From an uncultured Hungatella sp. (GTDB lineage Bacteria; Bacillota; Clostridia; Lachnospirales; Lachnospiraceae), in NCBI GenBank assembly GCA_910585435.1, contig CAJUEJ010000030.1, positions 1 through 9,181 of the forward strand: a DNA stretch of 9,181 nt. Reading direction: 5' to 3'. This document shows, in pieces, positions 1 to 7,144 of the stretch. The translations under genes and the position numbers were made by a program. The notes below the pieces were generated by a model. That model was not told the origin of the DNA, made no database searches, and saw only the letters and a list, made by a program, of their open reading frames with translations. Position 1 is the stretch's first letter. Each line of letters begins with the position of its first letter.

Positions 1-2
1 AG

Positions 3-3000
3 CTGGATTCGGAGACCGGGATTTTGTATGGCCTGGACGACTGGGGGAACCGGCTATGCATGGTGGATTCGGAGACGGGCATGGCTTATGTGACGGACAG
101 TAACGGGGCCGTGATTGTGTGGCCTTTGGATGAAAACGGGGACAAGATTATTTCTCAGTCTGTGGAAGTGTTTGTGGATGAGAATGGGAAGCAGACCATT
201 AATACGGACTTGAAGCCGGTGGCGGATGAGAATGGGCTGCCGGTTTATTATCAGGACGGAGGAGTTATCTGGCTGGAAAATGAGTGGGTGACGCCGGAGA
301 AGGGAGCCTTTGAGATCGCCAGGGTGAAGCAGGGGGCTTATATCCTGGAGGAGACGGCGGCTCCATTGGCAGATGGTTATGTCCAGTCCGTGGCTTTGGG
401 GCTGATCGTGAGGGATACGGGTGATCTGCAGTCCTTTACCATGGAGGATGATTACACGAAGCTGGAGGTATCAAAGCTGGACATGACTTCCAGGGAGGAG
501 ATTGAAGGGGCTACGCTGACGCTTTATGAGGCATACCGGGTGTATGACGATTCGGACAGAGGGTGGCATTTGGAGATTCTCCGGGATATGGACGGAAAGG
601 AGATTATGGCGGAGACCTGGGTTTCTAAGGGTGGAAAGCCTCACTGGATTGACCATATCATGCCGGGGGATTACATTTTGCGGGAGACAAGGGTTCCCAC
701 GGAGGCCGGGTATGTGACTTCGGAGGATGTGGAAGTGACCATTCTCGAAACCGGGGAGGTTCAGGGGTTTGTCATGGAGGACGACCACACGGCGGTGGAG
801 GTGCTGAAAGTAGACGCTGTTACGGGGAAGGCCATGGACAATGAACACAGGGCGGAGCTGGCCCTTTATCCGGCTTTGTTAAATGAGGCAGGGGAGCCAT
901 TGTATGATGAGACCGGGAAGATTCAGTATGATAAGGAAAAGCCTGTTTTTAAGTGGCAGACGGATGATGGCAGCGAGGTGAGGAAAACGGCTCATCCGGT
1001 CACGGTTCCGGGAGGGCACAGTTATACGGCTTATGATTATGAGGTAAAGCAGATTCCCGGGACCAAGCAGGCGGTCTGCTATGTGACGGAGACAGGGGCT
1101 CTGCGGTTTGAGTATCTGCCGGTGGGGAAATATGTGCTGGTGGAGGAGAAGGCGCCTGTTGGGTATCTTCTGGCGGACCCGGTGTATGTGCCGGTTCTGG
1201 ATGTGGGTTCCAAGGAACGGGTGCAGTCATTTGTTATGGAGGACAAGCCGATTCGGGTGCTGCTTTCCAAGGTGAATGTGGCTGGCGGAAAGGAGCTGGC
1301 CGGGGCTACCGTGTCGGTGTACCAAGCGGCAGAGGATGGGAGCCTTAGGAAAGAGCAGATGAAGGATACAGAAGGGAATCTTTTGTTTGTGACGGATACG
1401 GAGGGGAACCTTTTGAGAGATGAGGAAGGGGAACTGATTCCGGCCATGGAGTATGATGAGGCTTACCTGGTGAATCGGTGGATTTCCGGGTCTGACGGAA
1501 GGTATACGAAAAAGGATCTGGAGGCGGGACGGATTCCGAAAGGGTATGAGGTTGGGGATTTGAGGCCCCATGAGCTTCCGAATCCAAAGGCCGGCTCTTA
1601 TTATTTTGTGGAGGAGCAGACGCCGTTTGGGTATGTGCGTGCCGTGGAGCTTCCTTTTTCCATTGTGGATACCATGGAGGTACAGCGGTTTGAACTGGTG
1701 GATGAGCTGGTGATGGGCCGGATTGAGATTGTAAAGTCGGATGAAAAGAGGCCAAAGGAAAAGCTGGAAGGGGCCAGGTTTAAGTTTACCAATCTGGATA
1801 CCAATGTGTCGGTGATTCTGATTACGGATGAAGAGGGACGGGCGGTAAGCAGTGAGGTTCCCGTAGGTTCGATAGGAGAGGACGGAGCTGTGAGCCTGTA
1901 CCATTTCAGCGTCCAGGAGGTGAAGGCACCGGAGGGGTATCTGCTGGATACAAGGGTACATACTTTCCAGTTTAATGTGAATACGGACCGGTATCGCAGA
2001 CTGACTTATGAGTATCAGGCTTTGGACGCTCCCAGTAAGGTGATTGTTTCTAAAAAGGCATTGACAACTAAGGAGGAACTGCCTGGGGCCAGCCTGGAGG
2101 TAAGAAAGGTGACGGAGACTTCCGGGGAAGGTGGGGAGATTGTGAAGGTTGAGGGGGACGTGGTGGAAAGTTGGACTTCGACGGCTCAGCCTCATGAGAT
2201 CGAATACCTGACGCCTGGGGAGTACGTGCTCATTGAGACCAGGGCGCCGGAGGGGTATCTGGTGGCGGAGAAGGTATATTTTACGGTGAAGGAGAACATG
2301 ACCGTGGAGGAGATTCCGTTTGTGGAAATGTTTGATGATGATACGAAGACGGAGATTGTGAAGGCGGATTCGGAGAGTAAGGAGCCTTTGGCGGGAGCGA
2401 AGCTGCAGTTGATTTCTGTAGTGGATGGTAAGGTAATCCGGGAGTGGGTGACGGATGAGACGGGGACCATGGAATTTTTGGGGCTTCCTGCCGGGGAGTA
2501 TCTGGTGAAGGAGCTGGAGGCGCCGGAGGGGTATCAGCTGCCTAAAGAGCCGTTTAAGCTGACGGTGGTTAAGGATTACAGGGTTCAGACTTTTACTCTG
2601 GAGAATAACAAAATCGAAGTGTCGGTGGAGAAGCGGGACATGGAGACCAGGGAGTTTGTGGCCGGGGCGGTTCTGGAGCTCTGGAATGAGAAGGGGGAAA
2701 AGGCTGCGGGCTGGATTACGGGGGAGAAGCCGGAGAAGATTCTTGGGCTTGTACCTGGGAAGTATGTGCTGAAAGAGGTGAAGGCACCGGAAGGGTATCT
2801 GATTCTTTCTAAGCCTCAGGAGATCGTGGTGACCAATGTTCCGGGTGTGCAGACCTTTGTGGTTGTGAATCAGAAGCTGGAAGTGGATGTGGTGAAGAAG
2901 GATAAGGAGAGCGGGAAGATTCTGGCGGGTGCTGTCATGAGGCTTGTGAGAAATTCGGACCAGGCGGTGATCCGGGAGTGGGTCAGCGGCCAGGTGCCGG

Positions 3001-5717
3001 AGGTGTTTAAGGGGTTAGCGCCGGGAAGTTATACCCTGGAGGAGAGGAAAGCGCCGGAGGGGTATGCGGTTGCAAAGAGCCTGACCTTTGAGGTGACGGA
3101 AACGGAGGCGAAGAAAGAGGTGGTTATGGAAGATGAGAGGATTATAGTGGATTTCCGGAAGACAGACGGAGTGAGCGGGGAACCCTTAGAAGGGGCCGTG
3201 CTGCAGCTGGTTGAGAAGGCCGGGACCAAGGATGAGACGGTGATCCGGGAGTGGGTTTCCGGGAAGGAGCCGGAGAGGTTTGTAGGAATCCATGCGGGAA
3301 CTTATGTCATCCGGGAGAAGAAAGCGCCGGTTGGATTTGCGCCCATGAAGGATATGGTGGTTGAGATCCGGGAAGATGAGGCCATGCAGACGGTTGTGAT
3401 TCGGAACCAGCCCATTCAGGCGGAGATCGGGAAGTCAGACGGCGACACTGGGAAGCTGTTAGGCGGGGCAACGTTGCAGCTAGTGCGTAACCGGGACGGA
3501 AAGGTGATCCGGGAATGGGTGTCCAGGGAAGGACAGGCAGAGGCATTCAAGGGCCTGGAGAGCGGGCGGTATACGGTGAGAGAGTTGAAAGCGCCTTCCG
3601 GGTATCGGAAAATGGAGCCTCAGGAGATTGAGGTGAAGGAAACGGAAGGGGTTCAGGAGTTTGTGGTGAAGAATTATAAGATCCGCCATTCGGGCGGCGG
3701 TGGAGGAGGAGACAGGCCGAAGCCGGACAGAGAGTATATGGAGCTGTATAAGGTGGACGGGGCTACGGGAAAGCGGTTAGCGGGAGCCACGATTACGGTC
3801 TATAAACCGGACGGCAGTGTGCATTTTGAGGGCGTGACGGGTATGGACGGAACGGTGAGGTTTAAGAGGTCGGGAAGCGGGAGTTACTCCTTTAAGGAAA
3901 CGAAGGCGCCGGAGGGGTATTACCTTAATGGGAATGTGTATCAGTTTGTGGTTGGGACAGACGGGAAGGTGGCCGGGGAGGATACGGTTCCTGACTATAA
4001 GAAAACCACGGTGATTATTTCCAAGGAGGATGTGACTACATCGGAGGAACTGCCGGGAGCGGAGATTGAGATCACGGATAAGGACGGAAATGAGGTCTTT
4101 AAGGGAACCAGTGATGAGAACGGGAAGGTGTATTTTGAGGTTCCGGAGCCTGGGGAATACCATTTCAGGGAAGTAGTGGCTCCGGATGGATATGAGTTAA
4201 ATGAGACGGTCTTTACTTTTACCGTCTTTGAGGACGGAACAATCATAGGGGATTGTACTATAACGGACCGGAAGCATTATGGGAGGATTACGGCTTCCTA
4301 TGAGACAAAGCGGAAGGGTGACGGTGATGTGACTGTGGGAGAACTTCTGCATGCGCCGAAGACCGGGGACACCAGCGGGCTGGCAGGGCTGTTTGCGGTA
4401 TGGCTGGCTTCTGTGGCTGGGCTTGTCGGAATGGTGCTTTGGAGAAGGAAAAGGAAGAAAGGGGATGATGGGACGCCGCCGGGAGGCGGCGGAACGTCCG
4501 GTGGTTTGGGCCGGAGATGGAGAGAGATAGGGAAGAAAGGGAACCGTGGAAAGGATTGTGAGAAACATGGCAATCAGGCTGGTGAGAGAAGGAATAGTGG
4601 GCTGGGTGAGTTTGCTAAGAAAGAAATGGGAAATGTGGGAAGGGCAGGGGAGTTTATAAGGCGTTCCGGGGCATTTCTTCTGGCGGTATTCCTGGCGGCA
4701 GGCGTTCCGGCTTTTACGGTGAAGGCGGCTTCTAATACAGATGGTGAGGTTTTGGAGAATCTGTATGAGGAGTACCAGTATGTTACGGGGAATCCGGATT
4801 CGGATGAGGCACAGAAGCTGTTTGAGAAGGAGATTGAGAGGGACGGTACGGCTTACCGTCTCTCGGAGATCCGCACAAAGGTAGTGAAGGAAGAGCAGGC
4901 TGGAGGCAGTGAGGAGACGCTGGAAGTTACCAGCAGCCCGTTTTTGAAGGATGTGGCGGAGAAGTACAAGCCGGGGGAGACTTATGAGAAGGACGGGGTG
5001 GTTTATCGCCTGGAGGGAAGCTGGATTGAGGAAATGGCGATTCCGGCTCATGAGATTCCGGTGACAGAGGAGGTGATGTATGAGGCTGTGGAGGCGTTGG
5101 ATCGGATTCCTTCTAAGATTTCAGTAACCGTGACGGATGAGGGCACGGGGCAGGAAATGGAAGTGGTGGCAGCGGCTGACCGGCAGGAATCGGGGGAGGA
5201 ACGCTGGGAGGATACCTTTTCTTTTCCGGTTACGTTTCATGAGTATGGTTTGGAAGGGTACTGGCTTGGAGATAAGATGTTTACGCTGGATGGGGATGTT
5301 CCTGATTTTACGGGGCATGAGAAGGAGCTTCTGGCGTTGATTCAGGCCAGTGATGAGGATTATCAGGTGGACTCGGTTTCCTGGGACGGGGAGGCTTATG
5401 AGGACGGAAATGGGATACGGTGCAGGAATGCGGTGGCTAAGGGAAAGAAGCTGGTGCGGGACTGTACGGTGACTTATATAGGGCGTGCGGTGTTCCCGGA
5501 GGAAATGGGGGCGCGGTATGTTTCTGCTTATGTGAAGGAAGGGGGGAGTGAGACAGGGACGGTTCAGTATACCATGAAAGCGGTAGGGGTGTATGTGCCG
5601 AAAAAGGGGAACGGAATGGCGCTGGCGGCGGTGATCGGGATTACCGGCGTGGGTGCTGGGGCTGGGACGGCTGGATATGTCCATTATAGAAAAAAGAGGC
5701 GGATGGGTGCTGCCTGA
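3..5717 (+). CDS. Giant SpaA/Cna_B-repeat surface protein fused to a second membrane-anchored module (5' partial)
   Basis: The frame is open to the left edge, so the start lies upstream; the TTG at 24 is internal, since the codons before it (LDSETGI) match a repeat 20 residues later. Numbering residue 1 at base 3, 1,904 residues are visible. A partial SpaA-like domain (1-153) is followed by twelve more starting near residues 154, 265, 418, 572, 679, 782, 871, 959, 1047, 1138, 1244 and 1337. Each has an N-terminal K (VKxD-like) and an E before an APEGY-like turn, as in isopeptide-stabilised pilin and adhesin domains. A Gly6 linker (1232-1237) separates the last two domains. Then come APKTG (1451-1455), a hydrophobic helix and RRKRKK: a sortase signal. 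Unusually, the frame continues through a basic linker into a second signal peptide (about 1542-1575), an extracellular domain and a C-terminal helix ending in RKKRR. The predicted role is a cell-wall adhesin or element-encoded surface factor. The family call is firm; the ligand is unknown. Confidence 0.9.
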   Translation: MDSETGILYGLDDWGNRLCMVDSETGMAYVTDSNGAVIVWPLDENGDKIISQSVEVFVDENGKQTINTDLKPVADENGLPVYYQDGGVIWLENEWVTPEKGAFEIARVKQGAYILEETAAPLADGYVQSVALGLIVRDTGDLQSFTMEDDYTKLEVSKLDMTSREEIEGATLTLYEAYRVYDDSDRGWHLEILRDMDGKEIMAETWVSKGGKPHWIDHIMPGDYILRETRVPTEAGYVTSEDVEVTILETGEVQGFVMEDDHTAVEVLKVDAVTGKAMDNEHRAELALYPALLNEAGEPLYDETGKIQYDKEKPVFKWQTDDGSEVRKTAHPVTVPGGHSYTAYDYEVKQIPGTKQAVCYVTETGALRFEYLPVGKYVLVEEKAPVGYLLADPVYVPVLDVGSKERVQSFVMEDKPIRVLLSKVNVAGGKELAGATVSVYQAAEDGSLRKEQMKDTEGNLLFVTDTEGNLLRDEEGELIPAMEYDEAYLVNRWISGSDGRYTKKDLEAGRIPKGYEVGDLRPHELPNPKAGSYYFVEEQTPFGYVRAVELPFSIVDTMEVQRFELVDELVMGRIEIVKSDEKRPKEKLEGARFKFTNLDTNVSVILITDEEGRAVSSEVPVGSIGEDGAVSLYHFSVQEVKAPEGYLLDTRVHTFQFNVNTDRYRRLTYEYQALDAPSKVIVSKKALTTKEELPGASLEVRKVTETSGEGGEIVKVEGDVVESWTSTAQPHEIEYLTPGEYVLIETRAPEGYLVAEKVYFTVKENMTVEEIPFVEMFDDDTKTEIVKADSESKEPLAGAKLQLISVVDGKVIREWVTDETGTMEFLGLPAGEYLVKELEAPEGYQLPKEPFKLTVVKDYRVQTFTLENNKIEVSVEKRDMETREFVAGAVLELWNEKGEKAAGWITGEKPEKILGLVPGKYVLKEVKAPEGYLILSKPQEIVVTNVPGVQTFVVVNQKLEVDVVKKDKESGKILAGAVMRLVRNSDQAVIREWVSGQVPEVFKGLAPGSYTLEERKAPEGYAVAKSLTFEVTETEAKKEVVMEDERIIVDFRKTDGVSGEPLEGAVLQLVEKAGTKDETVIREWVSGKEPERFVGIHAGTYVIREKKAPVGFAPMKDMVVEIREDEAMQTVVIRNQPIQAEIGKSDGDTGKLLGGATLQLVRNRDGKVIREWVSREGQAEAFKGLESGRYTVRELKAPSGYRKMEPQEIEVKETEGVQEFVVKNYKIRHSGGGGGGDRPKPDREYMELYKVDGATGKRLAGATITVYKPDGSVHFEGVTGMDGTVRFKRSGSGSYSFKETKAPEGYYLNGNVYQFVVGTDGKVAGEDTVPDYKKTTVIISKEDVTTSEELPGAEIEITDKDGNEVFKGTSDENGKVYFEVPEPGEYHFREVVAPDGYELNETVFTFTVFEDGTIIGDCTITDRKHYGRITASYETKRKGDGDVTVGELLHAPKTGDTSGLAGLFAVWLASVAGLVGMVLWRRKRKKGDDGTPPGGGGTSGGLGRRWREIGKKGNRGKDCEKHGNQAGERRNSGLGEFAKKEMGNVGRAGEFIRRSGAFLLAVFLAAGVPAFTVKAASNTDGEVLENLYEEYQYVTGNPDSDEAQKLFEKEIERDGTAYRLSEIRTKVVKEEQAGGSEETLEVTSSPFLKDVAEKYKPGETYEKDGVVYRLEGSWIEEMAIPAHEIPVTEEVMYEAVEALDRIPSKISVTVTDEGTGQEMEVVAAADRQESGEERWEDTFSFPVTFHEYGLEGYWLGDKMFTLDGDVPDFTGHEKELLALIQASDEDYQVDSVSWDGEAYEDGNGIRCRNAVAKGKKLVRDCTVTYIGRAVFPEEMGARYVSAYVKEGGSETGTVQYTMKAVGVYVPKKGNGMALAAVIGITGVGAGAGTAGYVHYRKKRRMGAA
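462..4292 (+). repeat. Array of twelve SpaA/Cna_B-type domain repeats
   Basis: Twelve consecutive beta-sandwich repeats start at bases 462, 795, 1254, 1716, 2037, 2346, 2613, 2877, 3141, 3414, 3732 and 4011. The first four are long and diverged, with inserts of up to about 60 residues. Those starting at 2346-3414 are compact and regular, at 88-91 residues each. The signature pieces are K in the first strand, a GA(T/V/K)L turn, a PGxYxLxE strand and APEGY. The final strand ends in Asn in the repeats starting at 2346, 2613, 3141 and 3414, and in Asp in the others. The 15-mer GCGCCGGAGGGGTAT recurs exactly at 2244, 2520, 3051 and 3906, with close variants at 1926 and 2784. Confidence 0.88.
4353..4460 (+). 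other. Internal LPXTG-type sortase sorting signal
   Basis: The codons read APKTGD (4353-4370), then a hydrophobic stretch ending in LVGMVLW, then RRKRKK (4443-4460). This is the classic order of a sortase substrate: pentapeptide, membrane helix, basic stop. Alanine replaces the usual leucine at the first position, which some clostridial sortase substrates allow. Normally such a signal lies at the very C-terminus. Here 418 further codons follow without a stop. Cleavage between T and G would release the repeat region to the wall and leave the rest as a separate membrane protein. Confidence 0.85.
4626..5717 (+). other. Second secreted, membrane-anchored module in the same frame (possible separate protein of 363 aa)
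   Basis: From the in-frame ATG at 4626 the sequence reads like an independent exported protein. It has a short basic N-terminus (FIRRSG), a hydrophobic core (about 4671-4718), a VKA/AS signal-peptidase site (cut near 4727/4728), about 290 residues of acidic extracellular domain, a Gly/Ala-rich membrane helix (about 5616-5684) and a basic RKKRR tail. The domain contains FPVTFHEYGLEGYWLGD and a later DYQVDSVSWDGEAYED stretch. From memory, similar domains occur as separate secreted proteins in Lachnospiraceae mobile elements, but I cannot name the family. The sequence before the ATG (taagaaagaa) is only a weak ribosome site, which favours translation as part of the upstream polypeptide. The fused topology out-in-out-in agrees with the positive-inside rule, because the linker is basic. 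Confidence 0.65.
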
Positions 5718-5734
5718 TAAGTGATTTGATAGGA

Positions 5735-5757
5735 GGGAGGGAGCCGGGGAAGAGGGG
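5735..5757 (+). other. Canonical G-quadruplex motif just after the giant gene
   Basis: Four G tracts lie at 5735-5737, 5739-5741, 5746-5749 and 5754-5757, with loops of 1, 4 and 4 nt. They fit the G3+N1-7 pattern and start 18 nt after the TGA at 5715-5717, on the coding (RNA-like) strand. An overlapping alternative is a hairpin pairing AGGGAG (5738-5743) with CTCCCT (5762-5767), with a TTTTTT run at 5778-5783. Either structure could affect transcript ends or stability. No function is shown. Confidence 0.6.
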
Positions 5758-5821
5758 CTTTCTCCCTGTAAGGAAAGTTTTTTGGAAATGCCCTTGAAAT
5801 TTGGAAGGGGGATTTTTTAGA

Positions 5822-5896
5822 ATGGAATTAGATGGCAGAGAGAGGGCTGTTCTGGCGGATCTGGTGATGTGGGAAGGGGCTGGCAGAGGGCTGTGA
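5822..5896 (+). CDS. Possible 24-residue small ORF between the surface protein and zinc protein genes
   Basis: ATG (5822) opens 24 codons (MELDGRERAVLADLVMWEGA, then GRGL) ending in TGA at 5894-5896. A purine-rich ggaaggggga lies about ten bases upstream and could act as a ribosome site. It ends 28 bp before the next gene, so it might be a leader peptide or a remnant of a gene. The peptide is short, unrecognised and has no signal peptide or membrane segment. The G-rich background also makes chance ribosome-site-like sequences common. Coding status is doubtful. Confidence 0.25.
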   Translation: MELDGRERAVLADLVMWEGAGRGL

Positions 5897-5924
5897 TTAT
5901 TGATAAGGAAAGGGGAAGTGCGGA

Positions 5925-6413
5925 ATGAAGAACAGGAGAAATGGCGTGAGGATTAGTGGATATAAGAGCGGGTATGGACGGAAGAAAGAGGGAAAGGCGG
6001 TGAGGGCTCCGGTTTGTCCTTATTGCGGAAGGGTTTCGGTTTTGCGGCCAGCGGAGTATGTGTATGGGGAGAATACCATTGTGGAGGGGAGCCTTTTGTA
6101 TGTGTGCAGCGGCTATCCGGCGTGCGGGGCTTATGTGGGAGTTCATGAGGGGACGAAAAAGCCTAAGGGGATGTTGGCGGATTCGGAGCTTCGGAATAAG
6201 AGGATTCGTGCCCACAGGGCCATTGACCGGATTGTGAAGGCTGGGTGTATGAGCCGGGACGGGGTGTATGTGTGGCTTTCGGGGAGGCTGAATCTGCCGT
6301 ATGAGGAGACCCATATCGGGTATTTTTCGGATTATCTGTGTGAGGAGACGATCAGGGAGTGTGAGAAGGTGATGGAGAATTGGAATGGGAATCGGAGAGG
6401 GAGAGCAGCGTGA
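5925..6413 (+). CDS. DUF3268-like zinc-finger-containing protein
   Basis: This 162-residue protein starts at an ATG preceded by aaggaaaggggaag. Its core has two cysteine pairs, CPYC (C31, C34) and CSGYPAC (C61, C67), which should bind one zinc. They are followed by YVGVHEGTKKPKGMLAD and a helical HRAIDRI region. Near the end, a LNLPYEETHIGYFSDY stretch resembles the C-terminal half of DUF3268 proteins found in phages, plasmids and conjugative elements. In that family the N-terminal part looks like a topoisomerase C4 zinc finger. A basic N-terminus (RRNGVRISGYKSGYGRKK) suggests nucleic-acid binding; this is inference. The molecular function of the family is not established as far as I know. 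The stop is 16 bp from the next start, so the two genes probably share a transcript. It probably belongs to the maintenance or transfer gene set of a mobile element. Confidence 0.7.
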   Translation: MKNRRNGVRISGYKSGYGRKKEGKAVRAPVCPYCGRVSVLRPAEYVYGENTIVEGSLLYVCSGYPACGAYVGVHEGTKKPKGMLADSELRNKRIRAHRAIDRIVKAGCMSRDGVYVWLSGRLNLPYEETHIGYFSDYLCEETIRECEKVMENWNGNRRGRAA

Positions 6414-6429
6414 GGGAGGAACGTAACGA

Positions 6430-6957
6430 ATGAGATTGGAACCGTCTGAGGAAATGATGTATAGGAGAATGGACTGGAAGGAGCGGCTGCTCCTTCTTTT
6501 TCCGTTATTGGGGATTTTGGCGTCTGTGGGGTTGTTGATGATTGGGGATGGGTGCTGGAGAATTTGTGGGATGGTTATTGTGGGAATGGCTGCTGGTGCT
6601 TTTGTGGTGGTTTGGGTGGTGTATCAGGGGATTCAGAGGCAGATTATGCCGATTGCAAACTGCTTTTTGGAGGTTCAGAGGGACTGCTTTGTGGCGGTGC
6701 AGCCGTTTCGGGATGGGGAGTATGAGTCTTGCAGGATTTATTTTGAGGAGATTGAGGGGCTGATTGAAGGGAAGAAGGGGTTTTATGTGAGGATTTCTGG
6801 GGAGGGGAGGAGTGTAGTGCAGAGGAAAGAACGGGGGAGGGTGATGTTTGTTAGTTCGGAGGGGTATGATGGGAAGAAGTTTGGGGTGATGTGTGAAAAG
6901 ATTAAGAGAAGGATACAAATGGAAGAAAAGATGTATGTTATAGAAAAAACGGACTAA
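6430..6957 (+). CDS. Two-helix membrane protein with a cytoplasmic, possibly PH-like, C-terminal domain
   Basis: This 175-residue protein starts at an ATG nine bases after a strong GGGAGGA ribosome site (6414-6420). Two hydrophobic helices lie at about residues 20-38 and 46-65, joined by a short turn, with basic residues before the first and after the second, so both ends should be cytoplasmic. The remaining 105 residues form alternating short strands (ESCRIYFEEIEGLIEGKKGFYVRI is representative in pattern, residues about 98-121) and end in a basic helix. This layout resembles bacterial PH-like membrane proteins such as the YcxB type, but the match is by shape only. It is probably co-transcribed with the zinc protein. 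The coding strand is extremely poor in C: bases 6841-6900 hold 26 G and one C. Stops TAA and TAG are in tandem at 6955-6960. Confidence 0.6.
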   Translation: MRLEPSEEMMYRRMDWKERLLLLFPLLGILASVGLLMIGDGCWRICGMVIVGMAAGAFVVVWVVYQGIQRQIMPIANCFLEVQRDCFVAVQPFRDGEYESCRIYFEEIEGLIEGKKGFYVRISGEGRSVVQRKERGRVMFVSSEGYDGKKFGVMCEKIKRRIQMEEKMYVIEKTD

Positions 6958-7070
6958 TAGAATTTAAAAAGGACATTTTAGAGATCATTTAGTAGGATTC
7001 GCGAAATTTACAAGAAGTTAAGTGAATTTTTTGCTCATTTTCGATGACTAACAAAAGGATATTAGACAGA
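6958..7070. other. AT-rich spacer at the composition boundary
   Basis: No gene is seen here. Base composition changes abruptly from G-rich to AT-rich. The spacer contains an 8-bp palindrome TTCGCGAA (6998-7005) that could be a regulator site. No convincing terminator hairpin for the upstream genes and no recognisable attachment site was found. Confidence 0.5.
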
Positions 7071-7099
7071 TTGAAAAAGTGAAATTTGTTTGGTAGAAT
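7071..7099 (+). promoter_or_regulatory. Sigma-A promoter of the AT-rich cassette
   Basis: TTGAAA (7071-7076) and TAGAAT (7094-7099) are separated by exactly 17 bp, each one base off consensus. A TGG immediately before the -10 makes it an extended -10 promoter. Transcription should start near 7106, giving a leader of about 39 nt to the ATG at 7145. Confidence 0.75.
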
Positions 7100-7144
7100 A
7101 TACATAATTCTAAAAGGAAAATCCATAAGCTGGGAGTGGGGAAA

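Noticed and set aside
1227..2195. Long ORF of 322 codons on the minus strand, and other long minus-strand ORFs below the giant gene
   Set aside because: They lie fully inside the + strand repeat gene, are rich in His, Pro, Leu and Ser as expected for the complement of G-rich codons, and have no ribosome sites or recognisable domains.
1926..3920. Recurring APEGY DNA blocks as a CRISPR-like or mobile repeat
   Set aside because: They are in frame, spaced by protein domain length and encode the same turn of each SpaA domain.
4197..5051. Minus-strand ORF of 284 codons opposite the fusion junction
   Set aside because: Low-complexity composition and no ribosome site; the + strand reading here has clear signals (APKTG, helix, signal peptide).
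5738..5783. Rho-independent terminator after the giant gene
   Set aside because: The stem is short with a long G-rich loop and the T run starts 11 bases after the stem, too far for a classical terminator.
7136..7138. GTG as the start of the DUF6076-like gene
   Set aside because: The GGAG at 7133-7136 overlaps it, and the nearest other purine block (about 7113-7120) is too far away; ATG 7145 has the right spacing.
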